Source: JBLUOA01 sp048060095 (GTDB lineage Bacteria > Pseudomonadota > Alphaproteobacteria > Rhodobacterales > Rhodobacteraceae). From it: a stretch of 64,000 nucleotides of DNA. Location: the NCBI RefSeq assembly GCF_048060095.1, contig NZ_JBLUOA010000002.1, positions 1 to 64,000 of the forward strand, read 5' to 3'. The translations under genes and the position numbers were made by a program. Positions 53,637 through 62,275 of this stretch are shown piece after piece (the stretch's first letter is position 1; every line of letters begins with the position of its first letter). Below the pieces are notes generated by a model. The model was not told the origin of the DNA and did no database searches. It was given only the letters and a program-made list of their open reading frames with translations.

Positions 53637-55073
53637 TTAAAAGCCCAACCACTCCTGCCAGTATCCTGCTGCGTAGAACATCATCGACAGGGTGAACAGC
53701 AATAGCCCAAGCCCGCGCTTGTCCTTCAGCGCAAAGACAATCGGGTCGTAGTCCTGCTTGCCGTAATAGCCCAGCCGGATCATCCGGAACAGCCAAGCCG
53801 CAATCGGGATAAGCGCAAGCCACATGATCCATTGATCCGGATAAAGCGTCCGCGCCTGATCTGAAAAGCTGTAGAAGAAGAACACAAGCAGCGCGAAGAA
53901 CATCCCAAGGCCCGAGACATTCAGCAAATCGCCCCGGTCCGGGCGGCCATAGCCCCGCCCCGGCAGCCGTTCATCGGACGTCGCAAGGGTCAGTTCCGTC
54001 ATCCGTTTCACACAGCCAAGCGTGATGAAGACCGGGAAGATAAAGACCAGCATGAAGGCCGATGCTTCGACCTGACTTGCCGCTGCGCCCGCGATGACCC
54101 TCAGCGTATAGAGGCCCGCCAGCGTCGCGATGTCGACCCAGCGCATCCGTTTCAGCTTCAGCGAGTAGGACAAGGACAGCAGCATATAAAGGACGAGCAC
54201 ACCAAGGAATAACGGCCCTAGCGCCGTGCCCAGTCCGAACGATATCACAACGAGCGCCAGAAACGTCACCATGCCGACGCGGATCGGGACCGCCCCGCTT
54301 GCGAAGGGTCGGTTGCATTTCGTCGGGTGCAGCCTGTCCGCTTCAAGGTCCAGCAGATCGTTCACGATATAGATCGAGGACGCCGCCGCGGAGAACGCAG
54401 CAATGCCCAACACGACAAGAAGCAGCGTTTCCATGTCAAAACTGTGCGCCGCGATCATCGGCAGGAACAACAGTATGTTCTTGACCCACTGATGGGGCCG
54501 CAGCGCCCGGATCAAATCGCGTTTGCGCCATCCCGCAACAAATTGGGTAACGCTGTGCCCGCTTTCGGTCAGTGCTTTCGCCTCTGCCGGGCGATCGCCG
54601 ACGATCAGCGCGTTTTCCGAATGCTCCCAGACGACGCGATCAACTGCGCTGTCGCCTGCATAGTCAAAACCACGATCCCCGAACTCAGCCACAAGCTGGG
54701 TGGCCTTGGCCGGCCCTTTAAGGTTGGTTTTCCCGTCCGAGGCGAAGACCCGACCGCTCAGCCCATAGGTTTCGGCAAGACCCGCGACATATTGCTTGTC
54801 AGAAGCCGAGGCCAAGACAACCTCCCGCCCCGAGCCGACGCCCTCGACGGCGAGCTGTGCGATATCCGGGTTGACCGGCATCAGATCCAGCCGGAGGTCG
54901 GCAAGCTCGGCCAGTTCGCGCTTCATCTCGGCAGGGCGGCGGATATTGCGCGCAATCACGCCGAGAGTGGCGATCGGCCGCTTCCCCAGCGCCGCCCAGA
55001 AGCTTTCAAACAGCAAATCGGTTTTCAGAAACGTACCGTCCACATCCAGGACGAGCGGGCCAATCTCAGCCAT
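53637..55073 (-). CDS. HAD-UbiA fusion (polyprenyl-phosphate phosphoribosyltransferase-like)
   Basis: The 478-residue protein has two parts. Residues 1 to about 185 form a HAD phosphatase domain with DVDGT (10-14) and YAGDSAVD (138-145). Residues from about 190 form a UbiA membrane prenyltransferase with RPHQWVKN (192-199) and the NDLLDLEAD motif (238-246), like mycobacterial Rv3806c. Rv3806c attaches phosphoribose to decaprenyl phosphate; a phosphatase must then remove the 5-phosphate, which the HAD domain could do. The ATG at 55073 overlaps the transglycosylase stop by eight bases; an upstream in-frame start adds 15 residues. Confidence 0.87.
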   Translation of the reverse strand: MAEIGPLVLDVDGTFLKTDLLFESFWAALGKRPIATLGVIARNIRRPAEMKRELAELADLRLDLMPVNPDIAQLAVEGVGSGREVVLASASDKQYVAGLAETYGLSGRVFASDGKTNLKGPAKATQLVAEFGDRGFDYAGDSAVDRVVWEHSENALIVGDRPAEAKALTESGHSVTQFVAGWRKRDLIRALRPHQWVKNILLFLPMIAAHSFDMETLLLVVLGIAAFSAAASSIYIVNDLLDLEADRLHPTKCNRPFASGAVPIRVGMVTFLALVVISFGLGTALGPLFLGVLVLYMLLSLSYSLKLKRMRWVDIATLAGLYTLRVIAGAAASQVEASAFMLVFIFPVFITLGCVKRMTELTLATSDERLPGRGYGRPDRGDLLNVSGLGMFFALLVFFFYSFSDQARTLYPDQWIMWLALIPIAAWLFRMIRLGYYGKQDYDPIVFALKDKRGLGLLLFTLSMMFYAAGYWQEWLGF

Positions 55074-55962
55074 CCGCTGCAACCTGCTGTCCGGCAAAAA
55101 CACACCCGTCCGACGCAAGTTCTGGCGGGGTCAGACACAGCCCACGCGCAACGGACCACGCCGCGAGAACCTTTGGAACATAGGCGCGGGTTTCTGCATA
55201 GGGCGGCACACCACCATGAGATTTCACGGCGTTTTCACCGGCATTATAACCCGCAAGGACCATGATCGGGTCACCTTCAAATTCTTTCATCAACCAATCC
55301 AGATACGCTACGCCGCCCTTGATATTCTCCGTGGCGACGGAACTGTCCGAAACACCGAACCGTTCTGCCGTCGCCGGCATCAACTGCATCAACCCCGTCG
55401 CCCCCGCGCTACTGACCGCATCTGTGCGCCCGGCGGATTCAACCGCGATAACGGCGAGGACCAGGGCCGGCGAGACCTCTTTCCCAATCGTCGCAAGCAG
55501 AATGTCACGGCCATGCGCGTTCGCCATGTTCTGAAGGGTCTGTAGTCGGGGGGCATAAACAGTTTCACCCTCCGGCGCGTCGCTTAGGAAATTGACCGCC
55601 TCAGCCAATCGATCCGGTCCGACATAGCCAAGCGCGGGTGAAACCCCGGCCCAATACCAATCCGTGCCGCCTGAGGTCGGCGCACGCGGACCATCCGCCG
55701 TGCCTTCGCTGGAGTCAGCTTCGGCGGCCTCAGCCGCGGCGGCGGCGCGTTTCGCCTCTGCAACGGCCTGTAAGGCGTCCCGGCGACGGGCTTGTTCGAC
55801 GGGGTCAATCTGAACGGTGATGCGCCGGGTCGTGCTGCCTTGGGTCGGCACACTGATCCGGCGGAAGGTAAAATCGGTTTCGGGCGTTACGCCTTCAGCG
55901 AACGCCTGAGTGCCCATAGCCAGGACAACCAATGCCAATATTTTTCCGAAGCGCCGCTTCAT
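55066..55962 (-). CDS. Lytic transglycosylase (SLT domain)
   Basis: The 298-residue protein has a signal peptide (about residues 1-22), an Ala/Glu-rich helical linker (about 55-90) and a C-terminal SLT domain with the catalytic Glu175 in VIAVESAGR followed by GLMQLMPATAERFGV and AGYNAGENAV. It cleaves peptidoglycan strands in the periplasm. It is cotranscribed with the HAD-UbiA gene. Proximity to pilin genes fits a role in opening the wall, but this is only suggested. Confidence 0.88.
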   Translation of the reverse strand: MKRRFGKILALVVLAMGTQAFAEGVTPETDFTFRRISVPTQGSTTRRITVQIDPVEQARRRDALQAVAEAKRAAAAAEAAEADSSEGTADGPRAPTSGGTDWYWAGVSPALGYVGPDRLAEAVNFLSDAPEGETVYAPRLQTLQNMANAHGRDILLATIGKEVSPALVLAVIAVESAGRTDAVSSAGATGLMQLMPATAERFGVSDSSVATENIKGGVAYLDWLMKEFEGDPIMVLAGYNAGENAVKSHGGVPPYAETRAYVPKVLAAWSVARGLCLTPPELASDGCVFAGQQVAADG

Positions 55963-56311
55963 GCGGTTCCTGCTCTGCCTCGTTATTGTTTTGACTCTTC
56001 TCGCAAAAAAAAGCGCACAAAGCCAGTTTTTAGAGACAATTCGCAGAAGAAGGTTCCTATCGTTCGCTAATTAGACACACCGGCGATAGATCGAAGTGGA
56101 TCTCTATCGATATATTTCTTTATAACTCAAATAGTTAACACGTTTTTCGACATGAAGTTAACGAACTACAAAAATGTACGATGTGCGCCCAAGTGTTGCC
56201 CCATTCGGGGGGCTATATCGTCTCATGCCAAGGCGACATGGGTCAGCGAGAGCAACCTCTAGGGACGTCACGGTGAGTGGAAACGAGTTAGAGAACTACG
56301 AGGGAACTAAA
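55963..56311. promoter_or_regulatory. AT-rich upstream region of pilin genes
   Basis: This 349-base divergent region is strikingly AT-rich for the window and holds no gene. Two GTTAAC hexamers lie at 56134-56139 and 56157-56162, 23 bases apart; a third is at 57136-57141 before cpaB. They could be half-sites for a CtrA-like regulator (consensus TTAA-N7-TTAA), but the full motif is not met. GAGGGAACT before 56312 is the first pilin's ribosome binding site. Confidence 0.4.
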
Positions 56312-56503
56312 ATGAAACTGATCACATTCGCAAAGAACTTTGCAAAAGACGAATCCGGCGCAGTCACCGTTGACTGGGTTGTTCTGACCGCAGGCATCGT
56401 TGGCCTCGGCATCGCAATCATGGCGTCGGTTGGCCAGTCCACAGCGGACCTGGGCGACCTGATCTCGGGCGAACTGACGTCTGACCTGATCAACACCTAC
56501 TAA
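56312..56503 (+). CDS. Flp/Fap-like pilin, copy 1
   Basis: The 63-residue product has a short basic leader ending in KDESG, then AVTVDW and a hydrophobic helix (about residues 20-41), as in type IVb Flp pilins cut by a prepilin peptidase after Gly. Position +5 after the cut is Asp, not the usual Glu. The ATG at 56312 has a GAGGG site; the frame opens earlier without coding character. It is nearly identical to the next gene and lies upstream of cpaB. Confidence 0.85.
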   Translation: MKLITFAKNFAKDESGAVTVDWVVLTAGIVGLGIAIMASVGQSTADLGDLISGELTSDLINTY

Positions 56504-56729
56504 GTCACACAGAAACACACACAGAGAATATACGGAGAATACAATGCTTAACTTTATCAAAAACTTCGCAAAAGACGAATCCGGCGCAGTCACGGTTGAC
56601 TGGGTTGTTCTGACCGCAGGCATCGTTGGCCTCGGCATCGCAGTCATGGCTTCGGTTGGCCAGTCCACCGCAGACCTCGGCGACCTGATCTCGGGCGAGC
56701 TGACATCTGACCTGATCAACACCTACTAA
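56336..56729 (+). repeat. Tandem pilin duplication
   Basis: About 168 bases at 56336-56503 recur at 56562-56729 with few substitutions, offset by 226 bases. The encoded C-terminal 54 residues differ at one position (Ile/Val). Flanking sequence does not match, so the repeat is restricted to the coding part. Confidence 0.9.
56544..56729 (+). CDS. Flp/Fap-like pilin, copy 2
   Basis: The 61-residue product repeats copy 1 almost exactly from KNFAKDESG to the C-terminal LINTY; only the leader start (MLNFI) and one residue differ. ACGGAGAATAC precedes the ATG. A strong hairpin follows 22 bases after the stop, so copies 1 and 2 form a short transcript. Confidence 0.85.
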   Translation: MLNFIKNFAKDESGAVTVDWVVLTAGIVGLGIAVMASVGQSTADLGDLISGELTSDLINTY

Positions 56730-56750
56730 TCGGTCGGTCATACAAAACGG

Positions 56751-56779
56751 AAAGCCGCGCCCAAATGGGCGCGGCTTTT
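56751..56779 (+). terminator. Rho-independent terminator after pilin copy 2
   Basis: AAAGCCGCGCCC and GGGCGCGGCTTT make a 12-pair stem with an AAAT loop, ending in TTTT. This is a classic terminator and separates the two tandem pilins from the third. Confidence 0.9.
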
Positions 56780-56925
56780 CGCTGCCGGCACGGCGCACAA
56801 CCAGAAGTGTCAGCGTGGCGTCAGAATTCCGAATGATACCCAGACTTACTCCTTTTTATGACACAATTTCAAATCATTACGGTCTTAACGAGGGTGCCGG
56901 GGAAGCACGGCTAATGGAGAAGACA

Positions 56926-57111
56926 ATGAACAAGATGTTTGCCAAGTTTCTGAAAGATGAAAGCGGCGCTGTAACAGTAGACTGGGTTATCCTGACGGCT
57001 GGGATCGTTGGCCTCGCCATCGCAGTCGCCGTTCCGATCGGTATGACGACCTCTGAGCGAGGCGATGATATCGGCAGCTACGTCGATAACGTGACGATTG
57101 CGACCTACTGA
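56926..57111 (+). CDS. Flp/Fap-like pilin, copy 3 (divergent)
   Basis: The 61-residue product shares the leader and processing region KDESGAVTVDW and the LTAGIVGL helix with the other two, but its C-terminal 25 residues differ (TTSERGDDIGSYVDN). It has Asp at +5 like them. GGAGAAGACA lies before the ATG at 56926; an ATG at 56914 would add four residues. It has its own upstream region after the terminator. Confidence 0.83.
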   Translation: MNKMFAKFLKDESGAVTVDWVILTAGIVGLAIAVAVPIGMTTSERGDDIGSYVDNVTIATY

Positions 57112-57273
57112 TTTCGAAGCCTACCGATACAATTTGTTAACACATGCGGCAAAATCCACCCGAGAAACACTCTTTGATCACGGTTTCGCCGCAATCTTGT
57201 GCAAGATATTAATATGAGTGCAGCTGGGCCAAGCTAGAACAGGGTCGCTGCTGAGAATTTGAAAGGACGCGGG

Positions 57274-58110
57274 ATGCGCTTGGTATTTGGTTTGGTGTTG
57301 ATTGTCGGGATCGGCCTCGCCGGTTTCGCAGTCTATATGGCCAAGGGCTACATGGGGAATTATCGCGAGGAATTGGCACGGGAACGCGCGGCACGCGCGG
57401 CAATGGTCAAGACCGAAGATGTTTTTGTCGTCACGCGCCAGCTTCGCTACGGCGAACAACTGACCGCCGAAGACGTGCGTTTGGTGAAATGGCCCGAAGA
57501 CGCCATTCCGGACGGTGCTTTCCAATCACTGGAAACCCTTTTTCCCGAGGGTCGCCCGAACTTCCGCACGATCACCCGGACAATGGAAATCGACGAAGCC
57601 GTTATGGCTCTTAAGGTGACGGAACCTGGTATGGACGCCGGCATCACTTCGCGCCTTGAGCGCGGTATGCGTGCTTTTGCAATCAAGGTTGACGTGACCA
57701 GCGGCGTGTCGGGCTTTTTGCGCCCTGGCGACCGCGTTGATGTTTATTGGACGGGGCAAAGCCTGGACCAAGAAGTAACCAAGCTTATTCAGACCGGCGT
57801 TCAACTGGTTGCAATTGACCAATCGGCTAATGACGATTTGGGCGAGGCGAGCGTCGCCCGCACCATCACGGTTCAGGTGACACCGCAGGAGGTCGCCTCT
57901 CTGGCCCAAGCGCAAGCCACCGGGCGCCTGACGCTGGCGCTTGTCGGGGCCGAGGATGACACCGTCGCCGAAGCGATTGAAGTCGACCAGAACATGCTAC
58001 TTGGTATCGAACAGCGCCAGACGGTTGAGATTCAGCAGGAAGAGGTCTGCACGACCTGGACCCGCCGCGGCACCGAAAAGGTTGAAGTCCGTATCCCCTG
58101 CCCGAACTGA
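57274..58110 (+). CDS. cpaB: Flp pilus assembly protein CpaB (RcpC)
   Basis: The 278-residue protein has an N-terminal membrane anchor (about residues 3-24), then an SAF-like domain (RQLRYGEQLTAEDVRLVKWPE at about 56-76) and the CpaB/RcpC region (FAIKVDVTSGVSGFLRPGDRVDVYW-type stretch near 138-160). CpaB is periplasmic and works with the CpaC secretin of the Tad/Flp pilus. AAAGGA precedes the ATG. The usual following genes (cpaC, cpaE, cpaF, tadB, tadC) are absent; a terminator and an opposite-strand gene come next. Confidence 0.9.
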   Translation: MRLVFGLVLIVGIGLAGFAVYMAKGYMGNYREELARERAARAAMVKTEDVFVVTRQLRYGEQLTAEDVRLVKWPEDAIPDGAFQSLETLFPEGRPNFRTITRTMEIDEAVMALKVTEPGMDAGITSRLERGMRAFAIKVDVTSGVSGFLRPGDRVDVYWTGQSLDQEVTKLIQTGVQLVAIDQSANDDLGEASVARTITVQVTPQEVASLAQAQATGRLTLALVGAEDDTVAEAIEVDQNMLLGIEQRQTVEIQQEEVCTTWTRRGTEKVEVRIPCPN

Positions 58111-58131
58111 GGCAACGGATCTAACGATAAA

Positions 58132-58158
58132 AAGGGCGCCTCGATCGGGCGCCCTTCC
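58132..58158 (+). terminator. Terminator after cpaB
   Basis: AAGGGCGCC and GGCGCCCTT form a 9-pair stem with a 7-base loop, 21 bases after the cpaB stop. It lies between convergent genes and ends in TTCC rather than a T-run, so it may act in both directions (A-run on the other side). Confidence 0.75.
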
Positions 58159-58182
58159 TGACTCCACTGATTAGCCGCGGCG

Positions 58183-60069
58183 TTACTCGGCCCATTCCCA
58201 CGGACGGGTGAAAGAGCCAAGGCAGGTGCCAACGGCATCATCAGAAACTTCGCCGGTCCGCTTCAACCGAGCGACGAGGCCGCGTTTCTTGCTTTCGATG
58301 ACTTCCTCAACCTCCGCCGCCAAACCGGCATCGACCAACGCAGCATTATAGATCCGCGTGATCGCCATTTTCCGAAGGTCCGGCTTAAAGACTTTGCCAA
58401 CGGCCGTTTTGGGAAGCTCTGCCAGGATCTCGACATGCTTTGGATGGGCCGCGCGTTCGTGGATTTTGTCCTTCGCGAACGCTCTCAGTTCGTCCTCTGA
58501 AACCTCTGCGCCTTCGACCAGTTCGACGTAGGCGCAGGGTAGTTCGCCCGCATGGGCGTCGGGTTGGCCGATTGCACCGACAAAGGCGACCGCTTCGTGC
58601 CCGGCAAGCGCTTCTTCAATCTCAGCCGGGTCGATGTTATGGCCGCCCCGGATAATCAAATCCTTGGCCCGCCCGGTGATCCATAAATACCCATCCTCAT
58701 CAATCCGGCCAAGATCGCCGGTTCGCAGATAGATGTCGTGGTGGAACAGATCGTGGTTCTTATCGGTTTCTGTGTAGGTCGATCCGGCAAAAACACCGGG
58801 GTTATCAACGCAAATCTCACCCACTTCATCAACGCCGCACTCTTTCGGGCCCTCCGGCGTGTGGGTCAGGATCTTGACGTCCGTATGCGGAAACGGAAGG
58901 CCGACCGAACCAACTTTTTTCTGGCCGTCCGGGGGGTTGCAAGACACAAGGCATGTCGCCTCGGTCAGGCCATACCCTTCGACGATGGTTACACCGGTTG
59001 CGGATTCAAACCGTTTGAACAATTCAAGCGGCAACGGGGCAGAGCCGGAAAAAGCCGTCTTCAGGCTCGACACATCCGCGTCGACCGGGCGTTGCATCAA
59101 GGCGGAAATCGCGGTCGGGACGGTAATGACAAACGTCACCTTCCACCGTTCGACCAGCTTCCAGAAATTGTCGAACACACCATCCCCACGATACCCCGCA
59201 GGCGTCGGGAACACGACATGCGAGCCGGACGCAATCATCGACATCAGGATCGGATAAACCGCAAAGACATGGAACAGCGGTAGCGGACAGATGATCGTAT
59301 CATCGGGTTCAAACAGCAGCCGATGCCCAAGCCAGCCGTTATAAACCATGCCGGAGTATTTGTGCTGCGCGACCTTCGGCATCCCGGTTGTGCCGCCCGT
59401 GTGAAAATAAGCAGCAACCCGGTCGCCATCGCTGTCGGGAAAATCGAGCGTTGTGTTCTGGCGCGACATCTCCGCCGCGAAATTCAGCACCCGTGCGGGA
59501 TGGGTGATCGGATTTTTTGGCCGGATCAACGGCACGATCCAGCTTTTCGGCGGCGACAGGTAGCGTAGCAGATCGATCTCAAGCACCGTTTCGACATTAG
59601 GCGCCATGGCGACGGCCTCAACCGCCTTCTGCGCTACATCGGTTTTCGGGAAGCTGCGGAGGGTGACAAGAACCTTCGCACCCGTCTCCCGAAGGATCGC
59701 GGCGATCTGTTCGGCCTCAAGCAAAGGGTTGATCGGATTGACAATTCCCGCAACAGCCCCGCCAAGCAGCACGCTCACGGTTTCAGAGGCGTTCGGCAGC
59801 AGGTAAGCGACGACATCGGTTTCCCCGATCCCAAGGCTGCGAAACAGGTTCGCGGCTTTCGTGGTTTCCGCGTGGACCTCGGCCCAAGTCAGCGTTTCCG
59901 CCCTATCCGTCGGGCCGGACGTGATCTGATAGCTCAACGCGCGGTTTGAGCCGTATTTGTCGCGCGTGCCTGTCAGGAATTGATACAGCGTTTTCGGAAG
60001 GTCGCGATCTTCCCACGCGGCCTCTTGTTCAATGCGATCACGGTCAGCGACGTCGGCAAACTTGCCCAT
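58183..60069 (-). CDS. Acyl-CoA synthetase (AMP-binding)
   Basis: The 628-residue enzyme has the ANL motifs YFHTGGTTGMPKVAQ (about residues 225-239), EGYGLTEATCL, YLRTGDLGRIDEDGYLWITGR and the C-terminal lysine in PKTAVGKVFKP. It activates a carboxylic acid to its adenylate and then CoA thioester. Its length and sequence are of the fatty-acyl/long carboxylic type; the substrate is not evident. It is monocistronic between cpaB and the ABC exporter. Confidence 0.9.
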   Translation of the reverse strand: MGKFADVADRDRIEQEAAWEDRDLPKTLYQFLTGTRDKYGSNRALSYQITSGPTDRAETLTWAEVHAETTKAANLFRSLGIGETDVVAYLLPNASETVSVLLGGAVAGIVNPINPLLEAEQIAAILRETGAKVLVTLRSFPKTDVAQKAVEAVAMAPNVETVLEIDLLRYLSPPKSWIVPLIRPKNPITHPARVLNFAAEMSRQNTTLDFPDSDGDRVAAYFHTGGTTGMPKVAQHKYSGMVYNGWLGHRLLFEPDDTIICPLPLFHVFAVYPILMSMIASGSHVVFPTPAGYRGDGVFDNFWKLVERWKVTFVITVPTAISALMQRPVDADVSSLKTAFSGSAPLPLELFKRFESATGVTIVEGYGLTEATCLVSCNPPDGQKKVGSVGLPFPHTDVKILTHTPEGPKECGVDEVGEICVDNPGVFAGSTYTETDKNHDLFHHDIYLRTGDLGRIDEDGYLWITGRAKDLIIRGGHNIDPAEIEEALAGHEAVAFVGAIGQPDAHAGELPCAYVELVEGAEVSEDELRAFAKDKIHERAAHPKHVEILAELPKTAVGKVFKPDLRKMAITRIYNAALVDAGLAAEVEEVIESKKRGLVARLKRTGEVSDDAVGTCLGSFTRPWEWAE

Positions 60070-60158
60070 CCAGAATCCTCCCCTATGCCACTGCTGGGCA
60101 TTTGGCGATCAGGATGGGGTCAAAACCGTATTTTCGCAAGCGTGACGCGGCGAAACAA

Positions 60159-61952
60159 TTACTCCGCCGCCAAGCCTTCGGTGAACTGCAGTCGCGCGAG
60201 TCGGGCGTAAAGGCCACCCTCGGCGACCAAACCGTCATGCGTGCCGCTCGCCACGATTTGGCCCTTGTCGAAAACCAAGATGCGATCGGCTTTTTTGACG
60301 GTCGCGAGCCGATGCGCGACGATCAGTGTCGTGCGATCCTTCGACAGCGATTCAACCGCTTGCTGTACTGCCTGCTCGCTTTCGGAATCAAGCGCCGAGG
60401 TCGCCTCATCCAACAGCAGAACCGGAGCATCCCGCAGGATGGCCCGTGCGATTGCGATGCGCTGCTTTTGCCCACCGGACAGCATCACGCCCCGCTCGCC
60501 AAGGTAGCTGTCGTAACCTTCAGGCAGTGCGGTCAGGAACTCATGCGCCGCCGCAGCTTTTGCCGCCGCCTCAACCTCTGCATCCGTTGCATCCGGTCGA
60601 CCAAAGCGGATGTTTTCCCGCGCCGTATCCGCGAAGATCACCGGATCTTGCGGCACGAGCGCTAGGTGGCGGCGGAACGCCTGCCGCGTGGTGTCGCGCA
60701 GATTGATACCATCCACCCGAACAACGCCGCTTTCCGGGTCATAAAACCGCAGCAGCAGATGCAAGATCGTTGATTTCCCTGCCCCCGACGGGCCGACCAG
60801 CGCGACGGTTTCACCGGGCGAGACGGTCAAGCTCACATCATTCAGCGCCGCGATGTCGGGGCGCGACGGATAGTGGAACGTCACCCTATCAAACACGATC
60901 TCACCCCGCACGGTGTCCGGCAAAGACACCGGGTTTTCGGGGTCGGTGATCTGATCTTCAGCGCCCAGCAATTCGACCAACCGCTCGGTTGCGCCAGCGG
61001 CGCGCTGCAACTCACCCCAAATTTCCGACAGGGCGGCGACGGCCCCGGCGACCATCACGGCGTAGATGACAAATTGCACAAGCGCACCTGCCGTCATCTC
61101 CCCTGCCCGGACATCCCGCGCCCCGATCCAAAGCACGCCAACGACGCCAGAGAAGATCAGGAAAATCACGATAACGGTCATCAGTGCACGCGTCCCGATC
61201 CGGGTTTTTGCCGTGCTGAACGCACGTTCCGTCACGGTCGAAAACGCCGCGCGGGATCGGGTTTCATGCGTGAAGGCCTGCACGGTCTGAACCGAAGAAA
61301 GCGCCTCGGACGCGGAGCCTGAGCTTTGCGCGATCCAATCCTGATTGGCACGGCTAAGAACACGCAAACGCCGGCCCAGCACGATGATCGGCACGATCAC
61401 GGCAGGCACGATCAACAGCACAAGCGCAGAGAGCTTTGCGCTGGTCAGCAGCATCAAGATCATGCCACCGATGAAAATCAGAACATTGCGCAGCGCAACC
61501 GACACGGAAGAGCTTATGACCGAAAGGATCAGGGTCGTATCGGTAGTGATCCTGCTCAGCACCTCGCCGGTCATGATCTTTTCGTAAAACCCGGGGCTTA
61601 GCCCGATCACACGATCAAAAACGGCCTTGCGAATGTCGGCGACAACCCGTTCACCCAGCCGGGTCACAAAGAAATACCGCGCGCCCGTCCCAATGGCGAG
61701 CAATCCGGCAATCACCATCGCCGCGAAAAAATAGCGGTCTAGCAACGTCAGGTCGCCGGACCCAAACCCATCAATCACCCTGCGAACAGCGAGGGGCAGC
61801 GTCAGCGACAAACCCGCCGTCGCCACAAGCGCGATAAGCGTGATAACGACCTGCCCCTTATAGGGGGCAACGAAAGGAATAAGCCCGGCAATCGGGCCTA
61901 CCTTCTTTGATTTTTCACGTTCTTCGGTCAGTTGCGTATTCGCGGATGCCAT
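60159..61952 (-). CDS. ABC exporter, MsbA/BmrA-like (fused membrane and ATPase domains)
   Basis: The 597-residue half-transporter has six membrane helices (about residues 30-310) and an ATPase with Walker A GPSGAGKST, Q-loop VPQDPVIF, signature LSGGQKQR and Walker B VLLLDEATSALD. Members export lipids, peptides or drugs as homodimers. The ATG at 61952 fits better than an upstream in-frame ATG. It is monocistronic; the cargo cannot be read from sequence or neighbours. Confidence 0.9.
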   Translation of the reverse strand: MASANTQLTEEREKSKKVGPIAGLIPFVAPYKGQVVITLIALVATAGLSLTLPLAVRRVIDGFGSGDLTLLDRYFFAAMVIAGLLAIGTGARYFFVTRLGERVVADIRKAVFDRVIGLSPGFYEKIMTGEVLSRITTDTTLILSVISSSVSVALRNVLIFIGGMILMLLTSAKLSALVLLIVPAVIVPIIVLGRRLRVLSRANQDWIAQSSGSASEALSSVQTVQAFTHETRSRAAFSTVTERAFSTAKTRIGTRALMTVIVIFLIFSGVVGVLWIGARDVRAGEMTAGALVQFVIYAVMVAGAVAALSEIWGELQRAAGATERLVELLGAEDQITDPENPVSLPDTVRGEIVFDRVTFHYPSRPDIAALNDVSLTVSPGETVALVGPSGAGKSTILHLLLRFYDPESGVVRVDGINLRDTTRQAFRRHLALVPQDPVIFADTARENIRFGRPDATDAEVEAAAKAAAAHEFLTALPEGYDSYLGERGVMLSGGQKQRIAIARAILRDAPVLLLDEATSALDSESEQAVQQAVESLSKDRTTLIVAHRLATVKKADRILVFDKGQIVASGTHDGLVAEGGLYARLARLQFTEGLAAE

Positions 61953-62036
61953 ATGGTGCGCCCCTTGCAATGCGCCCCGCGTTTAGCGCCTTAAACCCGC
62001 GTGGGCAAGGCGACAGGATCACAATGTCAGGAGACG

Positions 62037-62110
62037 TGGAGCGGGTAGCGGGAATCGAACCCGCACCTTAAGCTTGGAAGGCTCTTATGATACCATTTCA
62101 CCATACCCGC
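62037..62110 (-). tRNA. tRNA-Gly (anticodon TCC)
   Basis: Read on the minus strand: acceptor GCGGGTA pairs with TACCCGC, anticodon loop CTTCCAA (TCC), T arm GCGGG-TTCGATT-CCCGC, discriminator T and an encoded CCA at 62037-62039. The cloverleaf is complete and matches bacterial tRNA-Gly, including the T discriminator. No att-like duplicate is visible beside it. Confidence 0.95.
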
Positions 62111-62275
62111 CCAGAGTTTTCCGTCCTATTTCATGGTCGTTTCGTCGTCAAGCGCAAGATGTTCGACGCGCCGAAACAGGTCGGCCCGGCTGCGCGTTCG
62201 GCGCAGGCTATCTGTTCCTGCTGACGCTCGGTGAGGTTGCATGACCTGCGTTAAATCACACGCGAACAGCTTGTG

